A stretch of DNA of 64,000 bases from Acidovorax sp. Leaf78 (GTDB lineage Bacteria; Pseudomonadota; Gammaproteobacteria; Burkholderiales; Burkholderiaceae_C). Below, one piece after another: positions 57,402-64,000 of the stretch (positions are counted from its first letter, which is position 1; each line of letters begins with the position of its first letter). Location: contig NZ_LMLZ01000020.1 in NCBI RefSeq assembly GCF_001422735.1, positions 62,773-126,772 of the forward strand, given 5' to 3'. Made by a program: the position numbers and the translations under genes. Below the pieces are notes generated by a model that searched no databases, was not told where the DNA came from, and saw only the letters and a list, made by a program, of their open reading frames with translations.

Positions 57402-58480
57402 GCGCGCAGTCCCCCATGCCCATGCCGGACGGCGCCAACGACTGCATCGACGCCATCGACCACATCGACGGTGAAGCCTTGGACTGGCTCGTGCGCAGCC
57501 AGGGCGCACCGGATGCCGCCACGCTGCAGGCCCTGCATGCGTGGCGCGACGCCGACCCGCGGCATGCGGCGGCGCTGGCGCGCTGGCAGCAGGAGTGGCG
57601 CGCGCTCGACGCATTCCCCGCAACGGCAGTCCGGCAGCTGCGCGCGGGCTTGACGCAGGACAAGGCCCGTGCCGGCGCACCGGCCCGCCCACGTGCATGG
57701 ACCTGGAGTTGGAGCTGGAGTTGGGGGCAGGGCGCCGCCACGGCCGCATCGGTCTGCCTGGTGGCTGCTGCCACGGTCATGGGCTACCACCACTGGCAGC
57801 AGCAACCCGTGTATGAGCAGGCCCTCTCCACCGGCCTGGGCCAGCAGTCCGAGGTGCACCTGCCCGATGGCAGCACCGTGCGCCTGGACACGAACACCCG
57901 CCTGGACGTCACCTTCCGCCGCCAGCGCCGCGAGGTGGTGCTGCCGGAAGGGCAGGCTGTGTTCAGGGTGCAGGGCGATGTCGCGCGGCCGTTCGACGTG
58001 CTGGCGGGGCCCCTGCGCATCACGGTGGTGGGCACCCGGTTCTCGGTGCGCTACACGCCCGGCGTGCCGGGCGACGCTGGTGTGCGCGTGGCGGTGGAAG
58101 AGGGCCGCGTGCGCGTGGCGCGCGCTGCCGATGCCGGGCCCGAGGTGGTGGAGCTGACCGCAGGCCAGCAGGTGCGCAGCGCTGCGGACGGCCACCTTGC
58201 CGCCATCGCCCCCGTGCCCCCTGCGGGCATTGCACCCTGGCGCGATGGGCGGGTGAGCTTTGACGACACGCCCTTGTCGCAGGCGCTGGCCGAGTTCGCC
58301 CGGTACGGCTCCACGCAACTCGTGGTGCGCGACCCTGGCGTGGGGGCCCTGCGCCTGACCGGCACGTTCGACCCGCGGCGGCTCGATAACTTCACGCGGG
58401 CACTGCCCAGTGTGTTGCCCGTGCAACTGCGCGCGCACGGCGCGGTCACCGAGATCGTGGCCGCTCCCCACCCTCAGTAG
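57398..58480 (+). CDS. fecR: FecR-type anti-sigma factor / sensor
   Basis: A 360-residue inner-membrane protein. A cytoplasmic N-terminus (LDWLVRSQGAPDAATLQALHAW) binds the sigma factor. A single membrane helix (GAATAASVCLVAAATVMGYHHW, about 110-130) leads to a periplasmic FecR domain (EVHLPDGSTVRLDTNTRLDVTF, VGTRFSVRYTPG) and a DUF4974-like end (VSFDDTPLSQALAEFARYGSTQLVV). Just before the helix is a TWSWSWSWG run, coded by near-repeat DNA. It relays receptor occupancy to the sigma factor. Confidence 0.9.
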   Translation: MSAQSPMPMPDGANDCIDAIDHIDGEALDWLVRSQGAPDAATLQALHAWRDADPRHAAALARWQQEWRALDAFPATAVRQLRAGLTQDKARAGAPARPRAWTWSWSWSWGQGAATAASVCLVAAATVMGYHHWQQQPVYEQALSTGLGQQSEVHLPDGSTVRLDTNTRLDVTFRRQRREVVLPEGQAVFRVQGDVARPFDVLAGPLRITVVGTRFSVRYTPGVPGDAGVRVAVEEGRVRVARAADAGPEVVELTAGQQVRSAADGHLAAIAPVPPAGIAPWRDGRVSFDDTPLSQALAEFARYGSTQLVVRDPGVGALRLTGTFDPRRLDNFTRALPSVLPVQLRAHGAVTEIVAAPHPQ

Positions 58481-58734
58481 CCGCCCGCAGTAGCCACTGC
58501 CGGTAGCGGCCGGCAGCAGGCCATTGCTGGCCGTTCCTGGCCGCCCGCCGCTGGCGGATGGGTCTGCGCGCCTGTGGGTCCCGCGCGCCCCGCCTTGCCC
58601 TGCACAGGGCCCCGCATCTTTTTTCAAAAAACTTGGCCCACCGACCTAGGGGGATGGCTTCGGCCTGCGTCTACATGAGAAGGCGTCTTATTCAAACATC
58701 CATTCCAACATCCGTTTCCAGGGAGATCTCTCAC
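58481..58734. other. Intergenic leader before the TonB receptor
   Basis: A GC-rich region with overlapping hairpin-forming repeats (GCCGG/CCGGC and three GGCC-containing units near 58500-58550), then an AT-richer lead to the receptor start. It may hold an attenuator or the ECF sigma promoter, but no motif can be assigned. Confidence 0.45.
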
Positions 58735-61191
58735 ATGCCTTGCACCCGATTCCGGCCCGCCCCGTTGGCCCTGGCCGCCGCGCTCAGCCTGGCGGCCATG
58801 GGCGCCAGCGCCCAGGTGGCGCCCGCCGCCGCGCAGCCCGCCGTGGCGCTCAGCATTGCCGCGCAGCCGCTGGCCCAGGCGCTCAACGACCTGGCGCGCC
58901 AGTCGCGCATGGAGCTCATGGTGCAGCCCGCACTGGTGGCCGGGCGCTCGGCGCAGGCCGTGAACGGGTCGCTCACGGTGCGCGAGGCGCTGGACCGGCT
59001 GCTCGCCGGCTCGGGCCTGGTGGGCGTGATCGAAGGCACCAGCATCGTGGTGCGCAGGCCGCCTGCGGCGGCTTCATCGGGTGCTGCGGGTGCTGCCGGC
59101 GAGACCAGCCTGGCCGAAGTGCGGGTGCAGGCCCAGGCCGAGCCCAGCGCGCTCACCGAGCACAGCGGCTCCTACACCACGCGCCAGGCGGGCACGTCCA
59201 CGCCGCTCGCCCTGTCGCTGCGCGAGACGCCCCAGTCGGTCAGCGTGATCACGCGCCAGCGCATGGAAGACCAGGGCCTGACCCAGCTGTCCGACGTGGT
59301 CGCGCAGACGCCCGGGCTGGTGTTCAGCCAGAGCGGCAACCAAGGCTCGGACACCTCGCCCATCTACTCGCGCGGCTTCTCGGTCAATACCTACATGATC
59401 GACGGCGTCCGCCAGACGGACTCCAACTACTCGAGCATCTTCCAGACCAACGACATGGCGATGTTCGACCGCGTGGAAGTGGTGCGCGGCGCCTCGGGCC
59501 TCATGAACGGCATCGGCACACCGGGCGCGGCCATCAACATGATCCGCAAGCGGCCCACCGCCGACTTCCAGGCCTCGGTGCGGGCCGAGGCGGGCTCGTG
59601 GAACCATGTGCGGACCGAGGCGGACATCGCCGGGCCCATCAACGCGTCGGGCAGCGTGCGGGGCCGCCTGGTGGCCGCCGCGCAGGACAACGACTCCTAC
59701 ATCGACCGCCTCAAGGAGCGCAAGAAGCTGCTCTACGGCGTGGTCGAGGCCGACCTCACCGCACAGACGCAGTTGCTGGCTGGCGCTTCGGTGCAGCACC
59801 ACGACGCCACGGGCCATGCGCGCGGCGGCCTGCCGGCCTACTACTCCGACGGCACGCGCACGCAATGGAGCCGCTCGGCCTCGGCCGCGCCGCCCTGGGC
59901 GTATTCCAAGCGCCACTACACCTCGGTGTTCGCGGCGCTGGAGCACCGCTTCAGCGACGACTGGAAGGTCAAGGCTACGGCCACCCGCACCAACAACTTC
60001 TACGACGAGCTGATCGGCTACGCCAGTGGCGGTGCACCGGTGCGCGCCACCGGCGCGGGGGTGACGCTGTGGGCGGGCCGCTGGAGCGCCACGCCCCGCC
60101 AGGACAGCCTGGACGTGCAGACCACGGGCCGCTTCGACCTGCTGGGCCGCAAGCACGACGTGGCCTTCGGCGCGCAGATGTCGCGCACCAGCTACGACGC
60201 GCCGTCGTACACCAACTGGACGCACGCGGGCTGGAGCAGCGCCATCGGCAACATCTTCACCTGGGACGGCACCTCGCCCGCCGCGCCGGCCAACCCCAGC
60301 ATCGGCCGCAACACGTCGGACGAACGCCTGAACAGCGCCTACGCCACCGTGCGCTTCAAGCCCACGGATGCGCTGGCCGTGCTGGCCGGCGCGCGCGTGG
60401 TGGACTGGAGCCGCGCGCAGACCAGCACCCGCTTTTCCACCGGTGCCACCACCGCCAACAACCGCTACGAAAGCGGCGAGGTGACCCCGTACCTGGGCTT
60501 GGTCTACGACATCGACCGCAACTGGTCGGCGTACACCAGCTACACGACCATCTTCACGCCGCAGAGCCTGCGCCTGGCCAACGGCGACTACATGGACCCG
60601 CAGACGGGCGACAGCTTCGAGCTGGGCGTGAAGGGCGCGTTCCTGAACGACCGCCTCAACGTCTCGGGCGCCATCTACAAGGCGCGGCAGGACAACCTGG
60701 GCGTGGCCATTCCCAACGTGTTCGCCCCGGACGGCAGCCAGGCCTACGAGGCCGTCTCGGGCACCAGCACGCGCGGCTTCGAGGTCGAGGCCACGGGCGA
60801 GGTGCGCCCGGGCTGGCAGGTCGCGGCGGGCTTCTCGCGCAACCTCACGCAGGACCGCCTGCGCACCCGCCTGCTCACCGACGTGCCGCAGAACACGGCC
60901 AAGCTGTTCACCAGCTACCGCATCGCGGGCATCGGCAAGGGCCTGACCGTGGGCGGCGGCCTGCGCTGGCAGAACCAGATCTACCGCGACAACCAGGGCG
61001 CCGCGCGCGTGCGGTTCACGCAGCCCGCGTATGCGGTGGTCGACCTCATGGTGCGCTACGCCATCACCGACACGGTGGCCGTCACGGCCAACCTGCGCAA
61101 CGCCCTCGACAAGGTGTACTACACCTCGGTCGGCAACTCGTACTACGGTGCGCCGCGCAGCCTGCAGGTGGCGCTGGACGTGCGGTTCTGA
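58735..61191 (+). CDS. TonB-dependent siderophore receptor with STN domain
   Basis: An 818-residue outer-membrane receptor. After a signal peptide (LALAAALSLAAMGASAQ), a secretin/TonB N-terminal (STN) domain (about 35-105) signals to FecR. A TonB box-like region and plug domain (RETPQSVSVITRQRMEDQGL, GFSVNTYMIDGV) are followed by a 22-strand barrel ending in VALDVRF with terminal Phe. Typical plug motif VEVVRGASGLMNGIGTPGAAINMIRKRPT. AGGGAGA precedes the ATG. It likely takes up a ferric siderophore and activates its own expression through FecR/FecI. Confidence 0.92.
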   Translation: MPCTRFRPAPLALAAALSLAAMGASAQVAPAAAQPAVALSIAAQPLAQALNDLARQSRMELMVQPALVAGRSAQAVNGSLTVREALDRLLAGSGLVGVIEGTSIVVRRPPAAASSGAAGAAGETSLAEVRVQAQAEPSALTEHSGSYTTRQAGTSTPLALSLRETPQSVSVITRQRMEDQGLTQLSDVVAQTPGLVFSQSGNQGSDTSPIYSRGFSVNTYMIDGVRQTDSNYSSIFQTNDMAMFDRVEVVRGASGLMNGIGTPGAAINMIRKRPTADFQASVRAEAGSWNHVRTEADIAGPINASGSVRGRLVAAAQDNDSYIDRLKERKKLLYGVVEADLTAQTQLLAGASVQHHDATGHARGGLPAYYSDGTRTQWSRSASAAPPWAYSKRHYTSVFAALEHRFSDDWKVKATATRTNNFYDELIGYASGGAPVRATGAGVTLWAGRWSATPRQDSLDVQTTGRFDLLGRKHDVAFGAQMSRTSYDAPSYTNWTHAGWSSAIGNIFTWDGTSPAAPANPSIGRNTSDERLNSAYATVRFKPTDALAVLAGARVVDWSRAQTSTRFSTGATTANNRYESGEVTPYLGLVYDIDRNWSAYTSYTTIFTPQSLRLANGDYMDPQTGDSFELGVKGAFLNDRLNVSGAIYKARQDNLGVAIPNVFAPDGSQAYEAVSGTSTRGFEVEATGEVRPGWQVAAGFSRNLTQDRLRTRLLTDVPQNTAKLFTSYRIAGIGKGLTVGGGLRWQNQIYRDNQGAARVRFTQPAYAVVDLMVRYAITDTVAVTANLRNALDKVYYTSVGNSYYGAPRSLQVALDVRF

Positions 61192-61195
61192 TGCA

Positions 61196-61262
61196 CCCCC
61201 TGAGTCGCTTTGCGCCGTCCCCCTGGAAAGGGGACGCTCCCAGCGCGGCGGGGCGGCCCTTG
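61196..61262. repeat. GC-rich intergenic repeat, CCCCCTGAG type, copy 2
   Basis: CACCCCCTGAGTCGCTTTGCG then a CCCC/GGGG hairpin and GCGGCGGGG follow the receptor stop. Matches the element between boxB and boxA with some drift. Confidence 0.55.
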
Positions 61263-61348
61263 CGCGGGAGCCCTGGCCTGTGTTGCGCCAGTTTTACCGG
61301 CAGGGAGTGATGCATGCCATCGCATCTCTGCAACCGGAGTGATCTGCC

Positions 61349-62971
61349 ATGAAAGAAGGCTTTCGCCAGTGCATGGCCTGGCTGCACACCTGGGTCGGGC
61401 TGGTGGTGGGCTGGGTGCTGTTCTTCGTGTTCGTGACGGGCACGGCCGGCTACTTCGCGCACGAGATCGACCGGTGGATGCGCCCCGAGCTGCCCCTGGC
61501 GACCGATGCCGCGGCGGTGGACCCGCACCGGGCGGTCGCGCTGGCGCAGGCCTACCTGCAGGCCAACGCGCCGCCACAGTCGCAGGACTGGTCGGTGCAG
61601 CTGCCCGGCCAGCGCGGCAGCAGCGCACTGAGCGTGAGCTGGCGCGAGCCGCCCGCCGATGGCAAGCCCGGCGCGCGCGGCCGCTTCGTGCGCCGAACGC
61701 TCGACCCGGCCACCGGCCAGGCAGCCGCCGAGCCCGTGGTGCGCAAGACCGGCGGCGGCCACCTGCTGTACCGCATGCACTACATGCTGCACTACGTGCC
61801 GTATGACGTGGCGATCCGCCTGGTGGGCGCTTGCACCATGCTGATGCTCATGGCCGTGGTGACCGGGGTCATCACCCACAAGAAGATCTTCGTGGACTTC
61901 TTCACCTTCCGGCCGGGCAAGGGGCAGCGCTCGTGGCTGGACGCGCACAACATCATCAGCGTGACGGCGCTGCCGTTTTTTCTGATGATCACGTACAGCG
62001 GGCTGGTGTTCTTCCTGTTCCAGTACATGCCGGCGGGCCTGGCGGCCAGCCACTATGCGGGCAACGCGCAGGTGTTCTACGACGACCTGCTGCAGCGATC
62101 GGCCGCTGTGGATGCCACTGTTTCCGCGCAGCCGCTCACCGCTTTGGCGCCGCTGGTGGCCCAGGCCGAGGCGCAGTGGGGCGCGGGCCAGGTCGCGCGC
62201 GTGGGCGTGCAGCAGCCCGGGCGCGCCGATGCCGACGTGCAGCTGGTGCGCATGGCGGGCGGGCAGATTGCCGGCAGCGACCGGCTGCGCTTTGATGCCC
62301 GCACGGGCGAGGCCCTGCCGCCCAAGGCCGAGGACGGCGCGGCCCGCGAGACGCAGGACGTCCTGCTGGCCCTGCACGAAGGCCGCTTTGCAGGGCCCGT
62401 GCTGCGCTGGCTGTACTTTGCGAGCGGCCTCTTGGGCTGCGCGATGATCGCCACCGGCCTGGTGTTGTGGACGGCCAAGCGCCGCACCCAACAGGACAAG
62501 CGGGCCAAGGCGGGCGGCAAGCCCGAGTTCGGCTTTCGGCTGGTGGAGTGCCTGAACATCGGCACCGTGGCCGGCCTGCCCGTGGCCGTGGCCGCGTACT
62601 TCTGGGCCAACCGCCTGATCCCGGCGGACTTCGCCACCCGCCGCGAGTGGGAGGCGCACGTGCTCTTCATCACCTGGGGCGTGCTGCTGCTGTACCCGGC
62701 CTGGCGCACGCCGCTGCGCGCGTGGCTCGAATCGCTGTGGCTGGCCGCCGCGGCGTTTGCGCTGCTGCCCCTGCTCAACGCACTGACCACCGACCGCCAC
62801 CTGGGCGTCACCCTGCCTGCGGGCGACTGGGTGCTGGCCGGGTTCGACCTCACCATGCTGGCGCTGGGCGCGTGCCTTGCGGTCGCTGCACGCCGCGTGC
62901 ACCGCCGGCAGCGCGCTGCGGCGGAGCCCGCACGCGCCCGTGGTGCCGTGGTCGCCGGTGCCGCCCTCTAG
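61349..62971 (+). CDS. PepSY-domain iron-regulated membrane protein
   Basis: A 540-residue inner-membrane protein of the PepSY-associated TM family (PiuB-like). The N-terminal LHTWVGLVVGWVLFFVFVTGTAGYFAHEIDRWM begins the first helix, and PepSY-type periplasmic domains follow (residues about 60-130 and 250-340). Further helices include GPVLRWLYFASGLLGCAMIATGLVLWTAKRR, and conserved His residues lie in MHYMLHYVPYD and WLDAHNIISVTALPFF. Proteins of this family often accompany TonB siderophore receptors and may reduce ferric-siderophore complexes. Confidence 0.88.
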   Translation: MKEGFRQCMAWLHTWVGLVVGWVLFFVFVTGTAGYFAHEIDRWMRPELPLATDAAAVDPHRAVALAQAYLQANAPPQSQDWSVQLPGQRGSSALSVSWREPPADGKPGARGRFVRRTLDPATGQAAAEPVVRKTGGGHLLYRMHYMLHYVPYDVAIRLVGACTMLMLMAVVTGVITHKKIFVDFFTFRPGKGQRSWLDAHNIISVTALPFFLMITYSGLVFFLFQYMPAGLAASHYAGNAQVFYDDLLQRSAAVDATVSAQPLTALAPLVAQAEAQWGAGQVARVGVQQPGRADADVQLVRMAGGQIAGSDRLRFDARTGEALPPKAEDGAARETQDVLLALHEGRFAGPVLRWLYFASGLLGCAMIATGLVLWTAKRRTQQDKRAKAGGKPEFGFRLVECLNIGTVAGLPVAVAAYFWANRLIPADFATRREWEAHVLFITWGVLLLYPAWRTPLRAWLESLWLAAAAFALLPLLNALTTDRHLGVTLPAGDWVLAGFDLTMLALGACLAVAARRVHRRQRAAAEPARARGAVVAGAAL

Positions 62972-62983
62972 CGCGCCGCAGTG

Positions 62984-63036
62984 CTTCTTCCCCGATTTCT
63001 CTTTCTTCTTTTTCTTCTTCTTCTTCTCGATCTTCA
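62984..63036 (+). repeat. Polypyrimidine CTT/TTC microsatellite upstream of a DUF4198-like gene
   Basis: About 50 bases of almost pure pyrimidine, including a run of TTC triplets, directly precede the AAAGGAG ribosome-binding site of the next gene. Length variation could change transcription or translation of that gene. Confidence 0.75.
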
Positions 63037-63047
63037 AAGGAGTCTCC

Positions 63048-63698
63048 ATGTTCAAGAAAACCCTGCTCGCCGTCGCCCTGTCCGGCATCGCCCTGTCTGC
63101 CGCTGCCCACCAGCTGTGGCTGGAGCGCGATGCCACCGGCCCGGTGCGTGTGTACGTGGGCGATGCCGACAGCGAGCACGACAAGGGCGCCGAAGTGGCC
63201 AAGCTGGCCGCCACCACCCAGGTCTTCACCACCGACCGCCAGCAGACGGCCAAGCTCACCGCCAAGGAGGAATTCCTGGAGGCCGACGTGGCCGCTGCCG
63301 GCGACGTGCGCCTGTCCAACGACCAGGTCTGGAAGCCCTGGAAGGCCAAGGACGGCAGCTTCCAGGCCGCCGTGTTCAACGCGCGCGCCGGCCGCAGCGA
63401 GACGCAGGCCGTGCTCGACTACGAGCTGGTGCCCGTCACGGCGGGTGGCAACACCTTCACGCTGGTGTTCAAGGGCCAGCCCGTGGCGAACAAGACCGTC
63501 ACGGTGATCACGCCCGACAAGTGGACCAAGGGCTTCAAGACCGATGCGGCCGGCCGCATCGACGTGCCGGTGAACGGCAAGGGCCGCTACGTGCTCGTCA
63601 GCACCCACGAGGCACCTGCCGTGGGCGATGTGGTCATTGCCGGCCAGAAGGTCGCCAAGCTGGGCTACACGACCACGCTGACCTTCGTCGCGCAGTAA
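63048..63698 (+). CDS. DUF4198-like periplasmic protein
   Basis: A 216-residue exported protein. A signal peptide (FKKTLLAVALSGIALSAAAHQ) leads to a two-part beta fold: LWLERDATGPVRVYVGDAD at the start, VTAGGNTFTLVFKGQPVANKTVTVITPDKW, and a terminal THEAPAVGDVVIAGQKVAKLGYTTTLTFVAQ. This resembles the DUF4198 family, often beside metal transporters. AAAGGAG lies six bases before the ATG. It follows the PepSY gene, so a role in iron or other metal uptake is probable. Confidence 0.75.
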   Translation: MFKKTLLAVALSGIALSAAAHQLWLERDATGPVRVYVGDADSEHDKGAEVAKLAATTQVFTTDRQQTAKLTAKEEFLEADVAAAGDVRLSNDQVWKPWKAKDGSFQAAVFNARAGRSETQAVLDYELVPVTAGGNTFTLVFKGQPVANKTVTVITPDKWTKGFKTDAAGRIDVPVNGKGRYVLVSTHEAPAVGDVVIAGQKVAKLGYTTTLTFVAQ

Positions 63699-63704
63699 GC
63701 CGCC

Positions 63705-64000
63705 ATGGCCACGGCACACGCAGGCTCTGCCGCGCGCTACCGCTGCATGGTGGCCAGCCGCGCCCTGGCGGCGGCCCTGGGCGGCTATGCGCTGGCGTCG
63801 CTGTTCACCGCGGTGCTGGCCTTGGGGCTGCCCCGCGTGTCGGACACCAGCCGCGCCAGCGCGCTGCTCACGGCCACCCAGCTCAGCTTTGCGGTGTATG
63901 CGGCGGCGGTGATCTGGGCCTTCAGCGCGCGCAGCGCACTGCGCGCCTGGATGGGCCTGGCCGTGCCGTCGGCCTTGCTCGCCACTGCGCTCTGGGCGCT
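63705..64000 (+). CDS. DUF3649-like membrane protein (right end cut)
   Basis: The visible 98 residues begin MATAHAGSAARYRC and contain three hydrophobic helices (LAAALGGYALASLFTAVLALGL, ALLTATQLSFAVYAAAVIWAF, LAVPSALLATALWAL) with RSALRAW between. This matches small DUF3649-type membrane proteins found with PepSY proteins and TonB receptors. It starts six bases after the DUF4198-like stop, and the window ends inside it. Confidence 0.7.
   Translation, partial: MATAHAGSAARYRCMVASRALAAALGGYALASLFTAVLALGLPRVSDTSRASALLTATQLSFAVYAAAVIWAFSARSALRAWMGLAVPSALLATALWA

Noticed and set aside
61082-63379. Minus-strand open frame of 765 codons across the PepSY and DUF4198 genes.
   Set aside because: Low-complexity shadow of genuine plus-strand genes; includes the pyrimidine tract as a poly-Lys run.

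Overview
The window is high-GC DNA from a betaproteobacterium, most likely a Comamonadaceae member close to Acidovorax. Support comes from strong GC3 bias, the complete aerobic benzoyl-CoA (box) pathway, Bug-type tripartite tricarboxylate substrate-binding proteins, and three families of small intergenic repeats that I recognise from that family. No tRNA, rRNA, CRISPR array, transposase or prophage gene is visible. Placement to genus is inference.

Left part (1-18.6 kb). A KaiC-like ATPase cut by the window edge is followed by a RecQ helicase with a shortened C-terminus. Next is a compact minus-strand cluster: methyltransferase, ATP-grasp ligase, heme-oxygenase-like diiron oxidase and a 43-residue membrane peptide. 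It looks like an uncharacterised small-molecule pathway. Then come orphan small proteins, two c-di-GMP enzymes (GAF-PAS-GGDEF-EAL and Cache-PAS-GGDEF), a hemerythrin, a 578-residue unknown protein, a short-chain dehydrogenase, a Bug solute-binding protein and an HU-like protein.

Sulfur part (18.7-33.6 kb). A polar amino-acid ABC importer lies divergent from a TauD-like dioxygenase, which is followed by a sulfonate-type ABC importer, an FMN-dependent (NtaA/SnaA/DszA-type) monooxygenase and an MTOX-type oxidase broken by one in-frame TAG. Immediately after comes a family 2A encapsulin operon: rhodanese, EpsC-type serine acetyltransferase, XRE regulator, shell protein, and a cysteine desulfurase carrying about 300 residues of disordered N-terminal cargo domain. 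Together these suggest a locus that takes up organosulfur, makes cysteine and handles sulfur inside a protein nanocompartment. The encapsulin operon is the most remarkable system in the window.

Middle (33.9-40 kb). Accessory genes: a secreted adhesin-E-like protein, a flavodoxin-like protein, a stand-alone LigD-type polymerase domain, a short-chain dehydrogenase with a low-complexity N-terminus, an alpha/beta hydrolase overlapping a DUF3182 gene, and small basic or hydrophilic proteins.

Benzoate part (40.2-51 kb). boxC-boxB-boxA lie on the minus strand. The boxR regulator is also on the minus strand and is divergent from DUF4863, boxD, benzoate-CoA ligase and an alpha/beta hydrolase. TGCA-N6-TGCA operator-like sites lie in both control regions.

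Right part (51-64 kb). A Crp/Fnr regulator is divergent from a BKACE, Bug SBP, hydroxyacyl-CoA (carnitine-like) dehydrogenase and acyl-CoA ligase operon of unknown substrate. Then follows an iron-uptake locus: Fur box, FecI-type sigma factor, FecR, TonB-dependent siderophore receptor, PepSY membrane protein, a DUF4198-like periplasmic protein and a DUF3649-like membrane protein cut by the right edge.
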